From: Siphonodentalium dalli
Taxonomy: Eukaryota; Mollusca; Scaphopoda; Gadilida; Siphonodentaliidae
DNA: 64,000 nucleotides
Assembly (NCBI GenBank): GCA_032622095.1
Contig: CP136063.1
Span: forward strand, 205,767,934-205,831,933
Direction: 5' to 3'
Positions 41,746 through 53,803 of the stretch are shown here, one piece after another; the first letter of the stretch is position 1, and every line of letters starts with the position of its first letter. Both the position numbers and the translations under genes were made by a program. A model generated the notes under the pieces. That model was not told where the DNA came from and ran no database searches. It worked only from the letters and a program-made list of their open reading frames with translations.

Positions 41746-42535
41746 CAGGCTTGTCAACCGGTACCGGTACCGGCGGTACTTGGCCGTTTCAACGGTACCG
41801 GTTCTGATACTCAGTACCGACGGTTCTCGGTACTCGCCAAAAACAGTAAATAGATCAGTATAGATCGATTAAAATTGAAGGAACTTTGCTCTTTTAAGTG
41901 TGGCGCAACTGCTGCTTGTATTATGGTATGCTACTATGTGTCAACGGATCAAGCACGCGGCGGCGGATGCCGACATCAAAGGGAACACAGAGTTTTCCGG
42001 ACAGCCGTGCGTGGGCGGGATTGCAATCCCGCCGCCCACGCACGGAAGTCTGGAACACTCTGTGTTTCCTTTGAGTTTGATTACTTTGATGTCGGCACCT
42101 GTGACCTGTCACGTGACCTGTGACCCGTCAACAAATTATTGCATCAGTCTAGTCAGTTGTGCTTGTAAGTGGACAGCAGATAAGTCAGTATTTCTCACTT
42201 GTGGGTGATAAATCCAACTATTTCAGACTATACTAATGCATGTATGTCACACATTTATGTGTGGCTGCTGTGGCATACGTGCATTAGGATAGTCTGACAT
42301 GGTTGTATTTGTCATCCACAACAATCACCAAAAACTGGCACAAAGTGCCATACATTACCAGTAATTACCACATTAGAATATACTCTTTTAAATGTGTGAT
42401 ATGTAGTGGAATAAACAATACAACACCAGGGGGGGGAGATACCCAGGGGAGAGATAAACTGTTACACCGGTACCACGGTTCCAACGCAGTACCGGTACCG
42501 ACTACCTTGGTACCGGCGGTACTTTGACAAGCCTG
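41746..42535. mobile_element. hAT-like element with GGTACCGG subterminal repeats
   Basis: Ends CAGGCTTGTCAA and TTGACAAGCCTG; flanks ggtgcaac at 41738-41745 and 42536-42543 are identical (8 bp). Subterminal accggtaccggtaccggcgg arrays occur at both ends. Inside are two large hairpins, centred on gggattgcaatccc near 42023 and around 42260. Confidence 0.88.
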
Positions 42536-42751
42536 GGTGCAACGTTTACTCAAGCTGAATCCTTGGCGGGACTGTTTCCACGTGTAAATCTGATTTTAAC
42601 CAAATCTGACTTCCGTTGATATTTGTATTTGATATTTCATTTGTCATTATGCATCGCACCAGTCTAATATACAACTAATACTCAACTATAGTCTAACTTC
42701 ACACTGATTCTACGCACTATTCGCACATGTGCTCTGAAATTGTCTTTCTAT

Positions 42752-42858
42752 TTAACCCTTTCAGTACCAAGTCCGATTTTTGTATCAACCCATATTTCCT
42801 TGATAATTTTTCAAATTTATTGATTATAATAATGCGATACATTGATGGAAAGAGCTCG
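42752..42858. mobile_element. Left half of a B3-like TTAA MITE (B4)
   Basis: TTAACCCTTTCAGTACCAAGTC, then ttgtatcaacccatatttcc ttgat as in B3, up to gatggaaagagctcg, where it stops. Confidence 0.65.
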
Positions 42859-43831
42859 AAGAAGAAAAGCAGAGGATCCACTGCTTTGATTTTGAATGGA
42901 ATCTTCACGGAAAGAGAACGTAAGAACTTTTGGGGTTTATATTTATTTTGCCAAAAGTAAATTGAGGAGCTACGCTCCCCAATTATAATAATTTGATAAA
43001 TACAATCAATCGTAATTTGAACTAATTTCATATTCAATCATCAATGACAATGTGAATGTAATTCATCATGATAATGATTTTCCAAATCAAATTCATCAGT
43101 ATTCAAACGAATCATAGTTTCCTACAAATTTCACGATAAACAATATTGTAAATTAATCAAATCAGATCTGAGTCAACAATTACAATATATATATGGGCTG
43201 AAGTAGATCATACATATATCCAATTATTATATTTTAAACATATTTTTGGCTAAATCTGCCAGTTCTAATCCAAATGTAAAATTTTTGGGGAAGCTATGGG
43301 CGGGTGGGAAAGAAATGATTCGCGCGCTTTGTCGCTCAAAATTCGAATGAATTATTACCTGTAATTAGGACGGAAGTCAGACGTAACTACTATCAACAAA
43401 AACGACCAATCAACGTCTTTGTTGTAAAGAGGAGCTATGACGTATAGCCGATTCTGATTGGATTAGAAATGATGAACTAAAATAACTGACTAATGGAAAG
43501 CCCCGATACGCAAAGCCTCGGGAGTCGTGCACATGTTCGAACTTCAGAAAGATGGATTGCGTTCTCATTTTTCCAGAACATTACCGCTTTTAAGAAATCA
43601 TAAAAGCAACCAATTTTATGTTAAATTTCACATCAAATATCAAATCTTTGTAGGGGCCTATAATAAGCTACCAATTAAGAATACCTATTGTATAGTTAAT
43701 GAATTTTATATTGTATTTATGTGACTAAATAAACCCAGTTCAAAATATTCTGAAATTGACAAAAATTTACTATAAACTCTTGATTGTTTGTTTTGTTTAC
43801 AATAAAAGAATGGACTTAATAGATAGGGCTT
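42859..43831. other. Intergenic stretch, nothing recognised
   Basis: AT-rich; the stretch 43290-43520 is less AT-rich with short frames that I do not recognise. Confidence 0.4.
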
Positions 43832-44080
43832 TTAACCCATTCTTTACTAAATACTCATTGACGAGTAGTTACCTTAGGAAATATTCAGATAATACCTTCA
43901 ACAAACTGCTTATGGATTTATTATCTGAACATTTCCTACCAAAGAATAGTAATCCTTCTGAACTTGTGTTACATGTAATCTGCTTATATTTCCTAAATTC
44001 CCTCCAGATGAGTAATAGTCCAATCTAATTTATAATTTTATAACTGAATGGGGGAATCTGCTTAGTAAAGAGAGGGTTAA
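43832..44080. mobile_element. Family H MITE (H3)
   Basis: TTAACCCATTCTTTACTAAATA ... GCTTAGTAAAGAGAGGGTTAA, 249 bases. Inner text ggaaatattcagataatacc / ttatctgaacatttcct is shared with other H copies. Confidence 0.65.
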
Positions 44081-45230
44081 TTATCAGCTGTGAGTATTTA
44101 CGATGCTTGTTTACTATCGATGGCTGATATAATTAAAGATTTTATCATTACATTGTAATATCTTCATTATAAAATGGCAAAAAAATAAGCAATAATTACA
44201 CTTAATTTTCTATAGTATTTTGCCATTTATTTCCAAAAAGCTAATGAATTTTAATATGATAACTACATTAGGGCGGAAGTGAACATTGAGTGTAGGAATT
44301 TTGTCACGGAAATATGTGATGTCACAGCAACATAACTATAAAGCTGCTATTATTTAATGACATTTCCAACTGAAAATGCTTTTATATGTTAATATTTTTC
44401 AATGATATGTAATTATAAGGAATAATCTTCATTCCTGATATAATTACACAGTATAAATACATTTGTACCGATCACAAACTTTTATAAATCGTTTTGCGAT
44501 TATGTTTGAGTTCGGCCCACATGTATTTATAGTGTAATTACATCATGAAATGAAGATTATTCCTTGACAATTGGTAATCATTGCTTTTACATATGGGATG
44601 TGTGGAATGTAAGCTATGGAAAACAGGGTTCTTTTTTTTTGGGGGGGGGGGGGAGGGTTATAGAAAATAACCATTTCCAATCTTGCACCGATTTTATCCA
44701 GATATGTGATAATTTAATGTCTTTTTCACTATCCTAATGTGAACTCTTTAACAAAATACATAAATCACTAATAATTAATAAATAATAAACTGTTGAGCTT
44801 TGGTTGAAAATGGTTGCATTTCTCGTCAAATCAAATCTGAAATGGGGAAATTAATGGATATCTCATTTATCGTTTTGTTCTGACATAAGCTGACTTTTTT
44901 TGATGAGATGCCTTTGTGAAAGGTTTTGGATTGCTAAATCACATACATACATACATGTTTTTACAATTTCTAATTGAGACAATATTCTAGGAACAGTATT
45001 TCTGTGTTTTGTGATTTACAGTTGTTACTGCATAGAATCTTGAATAAACAGTCATTATCAATGAAACCAGACTTGTGTTAATTCATTACTGTTCTCATTA
45101 AATGCCCCATGTCCTATGCTCTCAGAATAAATGAGTAATTCATACCATACCCTGCAAGGGAGACGATATCGAGGGAACAATATAATATTTCTCAATGTCT
45201 ATCTTGAATATTGAATTAGGTATTTTTCTC
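44081..45230. other. Intergenic stretch with one hairpin and a G-run
   Basis: An inverted pair aaggaataatcttcattcct / gaaatgaagattattcctt near 44418-44565 and a G-rich run at 44640-44655. Nothing else recognised. Confidence 0.4.
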
Positions 45231-46400
45231 CACATCCCTCATCTGATCACCATCAAACTTCATTTTAGGGCCCTGCGAATTGGAGATTTTCATTCCGAAT
45301 TGAATTTCGGATTGAATCGGGGTAAGAGATTCGAAATCGCATTAAATTGAATCGTTATATCAAGTGTATCAACAGTGAAGAGGTGGATCAGTTCGGTAAA
45401 CACTTAAATTGGTAACGAACCGAAAACCTATTACTAGCTGATCGCCAATGGATTGTATATTACCTAACAATATTTTCCTAATAAGTACTGATGGATGTGA
45501 TTCCTGAATGCGATGAGTGGTGGATGGGGAGTAACTCGTACAATGTGCTTTGAACTTTTGTAGTCTTCAAACTTCATCGATCCCAGTGTTGTACTGACAT
45601 CTGCCATTTGAATTGTATCATGCTGAACTCCTTAACCTATGGCAGTATACCAGTATATGGGATGGAGACTTGTGAGGTTTTCCAAAAGACTTTGGCTGTA
45701 ATTCCCTTGTGACATTCAACTCCTCGAATCTCAGTGTCATGTTTGGTTTACATCATTCTTACTGAGATTATAATGAATTAAATAATTTGGCGGTCTATTT
45801 ATAGATTACTGTGCAGGCGTTCGCTGGTATCGCAAAGTTTCTTAGCACAAGAGCAATGTTGTTAGTACTCTGTAGAAACCATGGCAATGCTGTCAATATA
45901 GAATCGAATCGAATAAGACAAGTGATTTAGATTTGAATCAATTTGCAGGGCCCTACTTCATTTGGATCTTCAGGGTGACCTCTAGATGGGAGCCATAGAT
46001 TATATAATTTGTTAAAAAAAACAAGTCCACCAGCAGCCATTTTGGATTTTACTCTGCTTCACTTTTAAATCCTTTGGCACACCCTACAAGCCACATCCCT
46101 CATCTGATTGTCATGAAACTTCATACAGATCTTTGGGGTGACCTCTAGATGGGAGCCATCGATTATTTCCAAAACTTGTTAAAAGATATGGCAGATTTCA
46201 AATTTGAATCCATGGGCACACCCTGCAGCATGCATATATCGATGAATGCTTTGAAAATTTACAGGCAGTATTAGGATCATCTCTAGATGGGAGCTATCGA
46301 ATTTGAATGAATTTTGATGAAAAACATGGCCGCCTGCAGCCATCTTGGATTTCACATTTGAATCCATTAGCACACAACACTCTATTGATGGCTCAGCAAA
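45231..46400. repeat. Family F units with nested hAT-like element
   Basis: cacatccctcatctgatcac catcaaacttcattt, then the element at 45266-45955, then cttcatttggatcttcaggg, ctctagatgggagcc and further units to about 46400. Confidence 0.65.
45266..45955. mobile_element. Complete TAGGGCCCTG hAT-like element with 8-bp duplication
   Basis: Ends TAGGGCCCTGCGAATT and AATTTGCAGGGCCCTA; flanks cttcattt at 45258-45265 and 45956-45963 are identical. It splits a family F unit exactly, so the empty site can be read from other units (aaacttcatatggatcttc). It has a single copy of the 46-bp motif that is repeated four times at 5020-5203. Confidence 0.88.
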
Positions 46401-46454
46401 AAATTATTAACGCCTTCCCAAGTTGAGCTACATCGTCATTGACACTTTCATTAT

Positions 46455-46625
46455 GTATACCCATATCATAGACTTGGAATACATGCATGTTGTGATAACT
46501 CAAACATTTTATATCCAATCGTAACCAAACTTGGTATGTGAGTTTCTCAGCCCAAAATACAGATCAAGTACTAATATGGGTTTGATCCTATTAAATTATT
46601 AGAGTTATAGCCCTTTCTCGACTTA
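46455..46625. repeat. Family P copy
   Basis: tgtatacccatatcatagac and gataactcaaacattttata, accaaacttggtatgtgagt ttctcagcccaaaatac, as at 16880-17260. Confidence 0.5.
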
Positions 46626-47065
46626 TAATTATCTGCATTTGAGGATTCCTGATGGTAAATGCTGTAAGTAATATATAGGCTTCCAACTGTAAAATATAAG
46701 AGAACCGTATAAGCATTATCATAGTGGTTTATTTATTGAAATGTAGTTATTGTTAGCACCCCCCCCCCCCCCCCTTCACTAGCTTGATAATTAGTCAATT
46801 TACTCTGGTTTCATGTCAGGGGTCTCAGACTGAAGGCAACACTGAAAAGGGATGGTAATGGCCAGATAACACCATTTTAAATAATATAAAATTCTTCTGC
46901 AGTGTCACTGGGTGGATTTCCATAATACTTGGTATGGAGCATTACATAGTTTATAATTTGTTCATAGGTTTTTGAAGGCGTGTTATAGTCCCAGGTGATG
47001 GGCTCACAAATGTTGCTTAAATCATGCAAGCTCGAGCTGGTACCACCCAACTATGAAATACATTA

Positions 47066-47456
47066 TTAAAGTGATGTGAAACACTCTGGAAGGGTGATCA
47101 AATAGAAATTAAGAATAATCTTGCTCAAAGTTAGTTATTTGTTACGAATAGTAATCCAAATTGACGAAACACACCGTCATTCTTATATATTAATTAACTG
47201 CAATGACTCTCGATGGGGAAACCATTTGTGTTAGATTATTGCCGATAGTTGCGTCCCGAATTGAGATGTAAATATTTACAATTGGGCGTAGTTCAGACGA
47301 TGTTTTCTATGGAGTGGTATGGTTGATTTCTTGTAAATTTTCTGCGATGTTAGTAGAATGCTACATTCCCCAGGTTAGCATAAAACCTGAGTACTAACTC
47401 ATCAATTTTACGCACCCGAACAAGTCCATAATATATGTCTTTAAGGAGCAGGTATT
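47066..47456. repeat. About 390-bp dispersed element, first copy
   Basis: Starts ttaaagtgatgtgaaacact and ends aatatatgtctttaa. The inverse copy is at 63412-63788 and a partial copy ends at 35162. TTAA at both edges is compatible with a TTAA-type element, but this is not proven. Confidence 0.55.
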
Positions 47457-48579
47457 AATTAAGAAATATGTTACCAATGTTGTTTTGTTATATAAATGTT
47501 TTAAAGTTCCAGAACATTAAAAAGTTCCCAGGTTTTGAACTGGTGGATTATGATTTCTAGGTGAGTATATAGATCCATGGCATGATATGCAACTACTCCA
47601 CATGTAGGCCAACATCATATGGTCCCGGTCCCGGAACTGGCGGGAAATCACGTAACGTGATTGGCCAAAAGACAGAGTGCTGAGACGAATCATTTGGCTG
47701 CTGTTGACTGTAAACACGGAAGCATGATAATTAAAATGTGTGTCTTTAACTGTAAGTGCTTGAAGAGCTATTGGTTATAACGAGTTCCTGGAAGTCTTGT
47801 GGTGTATAGTTGTAATCTGGCACCACGTTCACCGCAGCTTGTTTATTATCATTCGGCTCACAACATACTTGCTCGTTAGTATAGGGCGCGGAGACGCTGA
47901 TATGCATTTTAAGACTAAACACGTACTGTTGCCTATGAAGATAGGTTTGGCCAAAAGATCAACGTTTGGAAATTTCTAGATCTCTAGTATGGCAAACGGG
48001 CGCGTTAGCCAGAGTAGAGTTCCTGGCATAATCTAGGAAATGTATGCCTCACAAAACATTAGTTGGACTTTTTCGAGAGAAAAAAATTAGGTCAAAAGTC
48101 GAAGATATTCCCACTTGCAGTCATATTTTGGAATGAACTGACCATCAGTTGGAAATTTCCAGTCACAGCCCTGGAGGGGGGGGGGGGGGGTATTCCCAAC
48201 CGTTGAAAACTTACGATACCAGATCAAAATTCCAACTCAACAGGGTGAAAATGGTACTTCGGTCCGTTTCAATTAGAAGTGAGGGGGGTGTATGCAGTTG
48301 GAAATTTCAAGTATTAATTGACACCAGCTAATTCTAACCACGGCCCCACGTCCCTGCAACGTAATGTCAGGCTATGATCAGAGTTCCGTGTACATGATTG
48401 TGTAGCAAACAGTGTTTTGTGGCTTCATTTATGTAAATTAACCACGGAATGATCGAACGGAGAGACCTGTTTCGAACGCTTCTGCTCGAAGGCTTCAGGA
48501 AATGAATTGCGTAATTGTCAGCTTTATGAGCTAATTAATTCAACAGTGACAGCTGGTGTTCACAAATTAACAATTTTCC

Positions 48580-48817
48580 TTATCCCTTCCATGGCTGGAG
48601 CTTCGTGAACTTTTGCTAAAATCCTGCATGTGCCAATTGATTACCATATGTAGGGAGCCTCGAATATATAAGTGAATACATTGGCCAAATAATATTTAGC
48701 TTGACACTGTAAGCCAGTGCATTCCCTACGGGAGACTCGTATATAATATATAAGAGAATGCATTGGCACGGGAGCTTTAATACTGCACCAGCGCAGCTCT
48801 CACCGTGCACGGGTTAA
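48580..48817. mobile_element. Family C MITE (C8), most downstream hairpin-core copy
   Basis: Left ttatcccttccatggctgga gcttc, right caccagcgcagctctcaccg..GGGTTAA. Cores are decayed (gccaattgattaccatatgt; gccagtgcattcccta ... aagagaatgcattggcac). An H-like relic (ataagtactcat...aaagaaagggttgaa) follows to about 48990. Confidence 0.6.
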
Positions 48818-49106
48818 TAAGTACTCATATTCCGATCTAATATGTTCAGCTCACGCCCATATATTTGTTGAACTTATTATCTGAACATTTTCCACTAAAT
48901 TCTGAATATTTCCCACTAAATATCTCTCAAAGTACACTTTTATCACTGAGTGAGTGGGATACTCCATTTATTAAAGAAAGGGTTGAACTATATATAGTAC
49001 GCATCTGGAATTTGGGACAAACTTTCTTTCGTCTTCGACATCGATTGCGATTTACGCTGGTAAGACAGTATAGACTGGTTGAGCCAGACGTACGTGTAAT
49101 TAAAAC

Positions 49107-51365
49107 GTGCGTACCCTAGTAAGGTATTGTTATGCCCACGGTTATGGATATCCACTTGGCGGGAAAAGTCAAACCATACAACGTGTATGGGGTGTGACTA
49201 AACACCGCCCGGACCGCCCCCTGTGGTGTATAGGGGTGATTTTAGTGGCAATATGTATGCAGGGGTGTCACGGAAACCCACTCACACAAGGACAGCGGTC
49301 GCGATCACACAGAAGTGTCGCTATTAACCCTCAAAATGCCGGCATCTGAGAATATGTTCGCCGCGAATGAAGCGCTAACAGCCCGGACTCCCCCTGTTGC
49401 GTCCAGGGGTGATTTTTGTGGCCATATCTGTGTGTGGGTGTCGTCGAAACTCACATACACACGGAGGGTGGTCACGGTCAAACAGAAGTACCGATATTAA
49501 CCCCTAAACTTGCCAGATTCAGCCATAATTACAAAATTGTGCCCCCAATAAAAAAAAACTCACAGCCCGGACCCCCGTATATATCGCCATCGTACAGCTA
49601 TAACTCCTTACACATATGTTGCGGAACTACCATCGACTACACTAACGAAGAAACAAGGGCGAATCGCCCACGAAAGCCTGGCAATTAACCCCCAATATGC
49701 CGCCATCGCCGAATATGTTTACCGATAACGAAGCTAAAAGCCCGGACCAGCCCGGACCTCTCCTGTTGCGTCTATAGGAGTGATTTTAGTGTCCATATCT
49801 GTGCTCTGGTGTGAACGAAACCCACATACGCACGGAGGGTGGTTACGGCAAAACAGAAGTACCGATATTAACCCATAAACTTGCCAGATTCAGCCAGAAT
49901 TACAAATGTGTGCCCCCAATAAAACAATTCACAGCCCGGACCCCCGTAATGCCCTCATACAGCTGATGACTCCTTACACATTGGTTGCGGAACTACCAGC
50001 GACTATACACTCACGAAGAAACAAGGTCGAATCACCCACGAAAGCCTGGAAATTAACCCCCAAAATGCCGCCATCACCAAATATGTTTACCTCCAACGAA
50101 GCTAAAAGCCCGGACCGCCCCTGTGGCGTCTAGTGGTGATTTTAGTGGCCCTATCTGTGCGCGGGTGTGAACGAAACCCACATACGCACGGAGGGTGGTC
50201 TATGGGTGATTTTTGTTGCCATATCTGTGTGTGGGTGTCGTCGAAACCCACATACACACGGAGGGTGGTCACGACCAAACAGAAGTTCCGATATTAACCC
50301 ATAAACTTGCCAGATTCAGCCAGGATTACAAAATTGTGCCCCCAATAAAAAAAACCTCCAAGCGGGTAGCTTCGTTATCGGTAAGCATATTCGGCGATGG
50401 CGGCATGTTGGGAGTTAATTGCCAGGCTTTAGTGGGCGATTCGACCTTGTTTCTTTGTGAATGTAGTCGAGGGTAGTTCCGCAACATATATGTAAGGAGT
50501 TATTAGCTGCACGAGGGCGATACGGGGTCCGGGCTGTGAGTTTTTCTATTGGGGGCACAATTTTGTAATTCTGGCAAGTTTAGGGTTAATATCGGTACTT
50601 CTGTTTGACCGTGACCACCCTCCGTGTGTATGTGGGTTTCGACGACACCCACACACAGATATGGCCATTAAAATCATATTCGGCGATGGCGGCATTTTGG
50701 GGTTTAATTGCCAGGATTTTGTGGGAGATTCGACCTTGTTTCTTCGTGAACATATATGTAAGGAGTTATTAGCCGTATGAGGGCATTACGGGGGTCCGAG
50801 CTGCGAGTCTTGTATTTATGTGCGCGATATTGTAATTCTGGCCGAATCTGGCAAGTTTAGGGGTTAATATCGGCACTTCTGTTTGGCCGTGACCATCGTC
50901 CGTGCGTATGTGGGTTTCCACGACACCCGCGAACAGATGGGGCCACTATAATCACCACTAGACGCCGCAGGGGCGGTCCGGGCTGTTAGCTTCGCTATTG
51001 GCAAACATATTCGGCGATGGCGGCATTTTGGGGGTTAATTGACAGGCTTTCGTGGGCGACTCGCCCTTATTTCTTTGTGAGTGTAGTCGAGGGTATAGTT
51101 CTGCAACATATATGTAAGGAGTTATTAGAAGTACGAGGGCATTACGGGGGTCCGGGCTGTGAGTTTTTTTATTGCATGGGGGCCCAATTTTATAATTGCG
51201 CACAGATATGGACACTAAAATCACCCCTATATAGACTCAACAGGGGCGGTCCGGGCTGTTAGCTTCATTATCGGCAAGCATATTCGGCGATGGCGGCATT
51301 TTTGGGGTTAATTGCCAGGCTTTCGTGGGCGATTCGACCTTGTTTCTTTGTGAATGCAGTCGAGG
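49107..51365. repeat. Inverted satellite-like array, about 360-bp units
   Basis: The forward half (to about 50345) repeats cgaaacccacatacgcacgg agggtggt (49447, 49817, 50172, 50245), gccagattcagccagaatta, ccccaataaaaa, cagcccggacccccgtaatg and atgccgccatcgccgaat. From about 50350 the same words run in reverse complement (ccaccctccgtgtgtatgtg ggtttcg; ggcgatggcggcattttggg). Frames here are by-products. GC content is visibly above the surroundings. Confidence 0.75.
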
Positions 51366-51369
51366 GTAC

Positions 51370-51770
51370 ACACTAAATAAAAAGTTGCTAAATTAACCAC
51401 AAAAGTAGTTAATTTTTACTACTTTTGGTAGTTCGTATTCATCCCGCTACCTTGGGTGGTTAATTTTACTACCTGGCGGGTAGCTAAAAAATTAAATACC
51501 TTTGGTAGTTAAAATAACTACCTTCAGTGGTTGAAATAACTACCTCTTGTGGCTATTTTAACTACCCAAAGGTAGGCTAAATTTTAACTACTTTAGGTAG
51601 TGGGATGAATATGAACTACCCAGTATTTAAATTTACTACCTGCGAGTGGGAATTTTTGCTACCTGCGGGTAGTTAATCTGATAACTACTATTGGTGGGAA
51701 ATTATTCTACCTCGAGTGGTTGTTCTAGCTATTTTAATAGGTATTCAAAGGGGTCCAATCTAATCACTCA
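51370..51770. repeat. Degenerate ACTACC / GGTAGT array with inverted halves
   Basis: More than fifteen variants of ggtagttaaa and aactacc within 400 bases, with a larger inverted pair ggtagttcgtattcatcccg ctacc / ggtagtgggatgaatatgaa ctacc. No fixed period. Confidence 0.6.
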
Positions 51771-52182
51771 AAGTAGCTATTTAATCAACTTTTAGGGGAT
51801 AATATTGCCTCTAAAGATATTAATGACCACAAAATATGACAATGGAGAAAATAATTTCAATATTTATTCAAAATAAACAAATATATATAGTTCAGAGCAT
51901 TTGTGCTTTTAGCTTAAAATAAATTGCAACACAAGGCCTCTTACCAGGAATAAGTACATTAGCCTACACACAAAAAAAACAATGTAAATTTCGTGAAAAT
52001 TTGACCAAGGGAATCTTATCAGACATCAGACACTGAAACTTATTTTATCTAAATAATTGATAATGTACCCAAAATGGTTGCAATCTGGGTCGTCAAATTT
52101 TAAAAACAGCAATAAACTGAAATGGAGTGTCATTTCGTAGATTCTGTTGAAATCACTCTTAAAGAAGCAAAATGAGCAATAA

Positions 52183-52710
52183 AGAGCGTTCCTTATCACA
52201 TTAGAAAATATGTAGAAATATTGTGGGTAACAATGCCTTTCACCCCCAGATGACTAAGGGGTGGGGGATTTCCAAAAATTATATAACCAATAAAGAGCGC
52301 TTCTTATCAGTTCAAAAGATATGTGTGGAAAATTGCACAAATGTAAAATAATGCATTATTAATGTCATGGGATAGGTGATGTGGGCATCAAATTATTGAC
52401 AACTATATCACACTGTGGCAGTGTCATTTCATCGATGCTGTTGACGTCTTAAGGACGCAATAAAGAGCGTTCCTTATCACATTAGAAAATATGTCGGAAA
52501 ATTGCGGGTATAAGCGCCTTTGTCCCTCAAATGAAGTGGGGGGGGGGGGGGGGGGTGACAAATAAAGAGCGTTTTTTATCAGTTCAGAAGAAGTGGGGAA
52601 AATTGCACAAAAGTAAAATAATGCATGGTTAATATCATGTGATTGATGCTGTGGGCATCAAATATTTAAAGATGCACTACTAATCAGCAATAAAGAGCAT
52701 TTATTATCCA
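52183..52710. repeat. Dimeric repeat around aataaagagcgtt
   Basis: caataaagagcgttccttat cacattagaaaatatgt at 52183 and 52458 alternates with caataaagagcgcttcttat cagttcaaaagatat at 52289 and 52562; a diverged fifth copy is at 52689. The two-part unit is about 274 bases. A G-run lies at 52537-52555. Confidence 0.7.
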
Positions 52711-53448
52711 CTTAATAGATGTAACTTTATCCGGAGTTATATTGCAGCTGCTGTTTATCCCAGATACTGGGTCTTTATTCTATTCCAAAAAATGTCGTAT
52801 TGGGACATTTTGATCTATTTTAGAGATATGTATTTGTTCAAAGATATTTATATATAAACAGAAAAGTTCACTCTGTTGGCTTTGCAATACTAATGGGAGT
52901 GCATGAACTAATGGTTGTGTCGTTTATATGGGGTTGTGGACTACACAAGACTCTATAAACAATTCCAAAGAACATACATGTACATATTCAAAATATTGTT
53001 TTATAACTTTAACCGACAATAAAAAAGACGTAAGCACCATTCGGACATGATATCAGTCTTCAACCCAGAGAACATTGCGGGCATGGATTAGTATCCCTTG
53101 TCACCACTGGGCGGAGCCACTCTCCCTGTTCATTCATTAAGAGCATCGAAACACCAGGTGCGTGGCATCCGAAATAGTATTATAGTCTATTTCATACCAT
53201 TTCAGTTGAGTAGAGTCACAACAGCCCTCGCACCTCGCATAGCCATTAGCCAAAAGATCATTTTATAATTTTGTGTAGTCCACTTGAGGTAAAACACACC
53301 ACTCTAGTTGTTATATGCAGTGAAAAAAATATTATTTACCAAATTGCCTTAATGTTTACAAGAAAACATACTTTTTTGCCAACAATTGCACAGAGGCTGA
53401 CATAATTTCATTATGATATTTAAAATTTGGCAATGGATAAAAATAATA
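52711..53448. other. Intergenic stretch, nothing recognised
   Basis: No shared repeat or coding similarity found. Confidence 0.4.
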
Positions 53449-53597
53449 CCCATATAGTTTAACGAGATACAAGGCTTATTTTCACTCGTATATATAATTC
53501 ACCAAATGGGGACCTTGCTAAAGCTTGGTTCCCCATTTGGCATTTGCTGAATCATACTCGCGAAAACAAACCTTGTATCTCATAAAACTGTATGGAT
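53449..53597. repeat. Hairpin, about 70-base arms
   Basis: ccatatagtttaacgagata caaggcttattttcactcg ... ccaaatggggacc and its inverse ggttccccatttgg ... cgcgaaaacaaaccttgtat ctcataaaactgtatgg. Confidence 0.7.
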
Positions 53598-53803
53598 ATT
53601 CTATATTTAACCATTCAACCAACTCACCGATGCGCTGCCCGGGAGTGACAACAGTCGTACCTCTCTCCCCTTGTGTCGCTATTCTCTTGGGATGAATTAC
53701 GCAGGGTACAGATTCGCCAACAAGTAAATGTATAAGGGCAATTGAACATCATCACCAATCACCATTATCAAAAGAAAACTGTTTCCACATAAATGGGGCC
53801 GAC

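Noticed and set aside
41875-42208. Frames of 82 and 102 codons near 42 kb
   Set aside because: They sit inside a hAT-like element, across a perfect hairpin, and read through both of its arms.
6239-48817. Regularly repeated palindromes as a CRISPR-like array
   Set aside because: Spacing is irregular, the copies are MITEs with TTAA target duplications, and the window is a eukaryotic intron-containing gene.
49107-51262. Many frames of 61-90 codons in the 360-bp repeat
   Set aside because: They recur with the repeat, change frame from unit to unit and run on both strands of an inverted array.
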